Positions 7,358 through 7,508 of a DNA stretch of 7,508 nucleotides are shown piece by piece (the first letter of the stretch is position 1; the number at the start of each line of letters is the position of its first letter). Source of the stretch: Porphyromonadaceae bacterium UBA7207 (GTDB lineage Bacteria; Bacteroidota; Bacteroidia; Bacteroidales; Muribaculaceae); assembly GCA_002490635.1 (NCBI GenBank), contig DKUJ01000027.1, positions 46,792 through 54,299 of the forward strand, written 5' to 3'. Position numbers and translations under genes: made by a program. Below the pieces are notes generated by a model. That model searched no databases. It saw nothing but the letters and a program-made list of their open reading frames with translations, and was not told the origin of the DNA.

Positions 7358-7363
7358 AAGTTA
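7356..7363 (-). promoter_or_regulatory. -7 box of the pheT-yebC promoter
   Basis: Read on the - strand, TAACTTTG (7363-7356) is an exact match to the Bacteroidota -7 consensus TAnnTTTG. I find no convincing -33 TTTG 19-21 bases upstream, so this promoter is either weak, activator-dependent or relies on the -7 alone. The implied start near 7349 gives a leader of about 40 bases, too short for a T-box or a leader-peptide attenuator. Confidence 0.55.
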
Positions 7364-7434
7364 GCGTTTTTTTGTGAAACTGAGGGCGTCGCGAGGGCTT
7401 GTATGAGGTGCGTGAGTGAAATAGTGTTAAAAAT

Positions 7435-7465
7435 TTTGCACAAACGAACATTAGTCGTAAATTTG
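7435..7465 (+). promoter_or_regulatory. Promoter of the tRNA gene
   Basis: TTTG at 7435-7438 and TAAATTTG at 7458-7465, separated by exactly 19 bases, match both halves of the Bacteroidota sigma-70-type consensus. Transcription should begin around 7471, about 15 bases before the tRNA 5' end at 7487. This is the best promoter in the window and the clearest single clue to the phylum. Confidence 0.82.
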
Positions 7466-7486
7466 CAGTCGCAATTAGGAAATCAC

Positions 7487-7508
7487 GGCTCCTTAGCTCA
7501 ACTGAATA
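7487..7508 (+). tRNA. tRNA gene, 5' end only (possibly Arg)
   Basis: The last 22 bases read as the start of a tRNA: acceptor arm GGCTCCT (7487-7493), the conserved T8 and A9 (7494-7495), D-stem GCTC (7496-7499) and D-loop AACTGAATA (7500-7508). The expected GAGC partner of the D-stem would start at 7509, just outside. The anticodon is also outside, so identity cannot be read. The D-loop pattern resembles Bacteroidota tRNA-Arg genes that I recall, which makes Arg a guess. A strong promoter directly upstream supports a real gene. Confidence 0.82.

Larger units (their letters stand above)
7310..7486. other. Divergent intergenic region, pheT / tRNA
   Basis: This 177-base region holds the leftward pheT -7 box, the palindrome and the rightward tRNA promoter. 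The stretch between the two promoters (about 7364-7434) shows no gene, repeat or RNA element that I recognise. It is long enough to host regulator binding, but no operator beyond the palindrome stands out. Confidence 0.7.

Noticed and set aside
7218..7451. A 77-codon - strand open frame spanning the pheT start and the intergenic region
   Set aside because: It overlaps pheT in another frame, crosses the pheT promoter and overlaps the tRNA promoter, and its Arg/Ser-rich product is unremarkable.
7487..7508. tRNA gene as an integration site for a mobile element
   Set aside because: Only the 5' end is visible, whereas att sites usually lie at the 3' end. No integrase or direct repeat is present in the window.
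1..7508. CRISPR arrays, insertion sequences, riboswitches, T-boxes, toxin-antitoxin or defence genes
   Set aside because: I looked on both strands and found no regularly spaced repeats, terminal inverted repeats, transposase motifs or conserved leader structures. All gene-sized space is taken by well-known core genes.

Overview
The window is a stretch of core bacterial chromosome, almost certainly from a GC-rich member of the Bacteroidales (phylum Bacteroidota); Muribaculaceae or a related gut family would fit, but I cannot fix the genus. Three things support this. The S1, YebC and PheT proteins have the residue patterns I associate with Bacteroidota homologues. Promoters follow the phylum's consensus, a -7 box TAnnTTTG with or without a -33 TTTG. 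None of the four visible start codons has a Shine-Dalgarno sequence, which is the norm in that phylum.

Layout. At the left edge (1-1603, + strand) is the 3' nine-tenths of rpsA, encoding ribosomal protein S1. It converges on a two-gene acetate operon on the - strand, pta (3922-2909) followed after one base by ackA (2907-1699); a 15-bp perfect hairpin lies between the two converging ends. Upstream of pta is a second - strand unit, pheT (7309-4832, phenylalanyl-tRNA synthetase beta chain) followed 52 bases later by yebC (4779-4033). It ends in a strong intrinsic terminator whose T-run lies directly against the pta promoter. At the right edge, a 177-base intergenic region carries divergent promoters: one leftward for pheT and one rightward for a tRNA gene, of which only the first 22 bases are inside the window.

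How the genes work together. rpsA, pheT, yebC and the tRNA all serve translation: mRNA handling on the small subunit, charging and proofreading of tRNA-Phe, probable relief of ribosome stalling, and a tRNA. pta and ackA form the classic acetyl-CoA to acetyl phosphate to acetate route, which yields ATP by substrate-level phosphorylation and excretes acetate, as expected of a fermenting gut anaerobe.

I see no mobile element, CRISPR array, phage gene, riboswitch, T-box or undescribed multi-gene system. The more interesting signals are small: near-total exclusion of the codons TTA, CTA and TCA from all five genes, with the three exceptions inside the first 13 codons; a terminator T-run that may double as a promoter -33 element; a palindrome on the presumed pheT transcription start; and a D-loop position 19 in the partial tRNA that appears to be A rather than the usual G.
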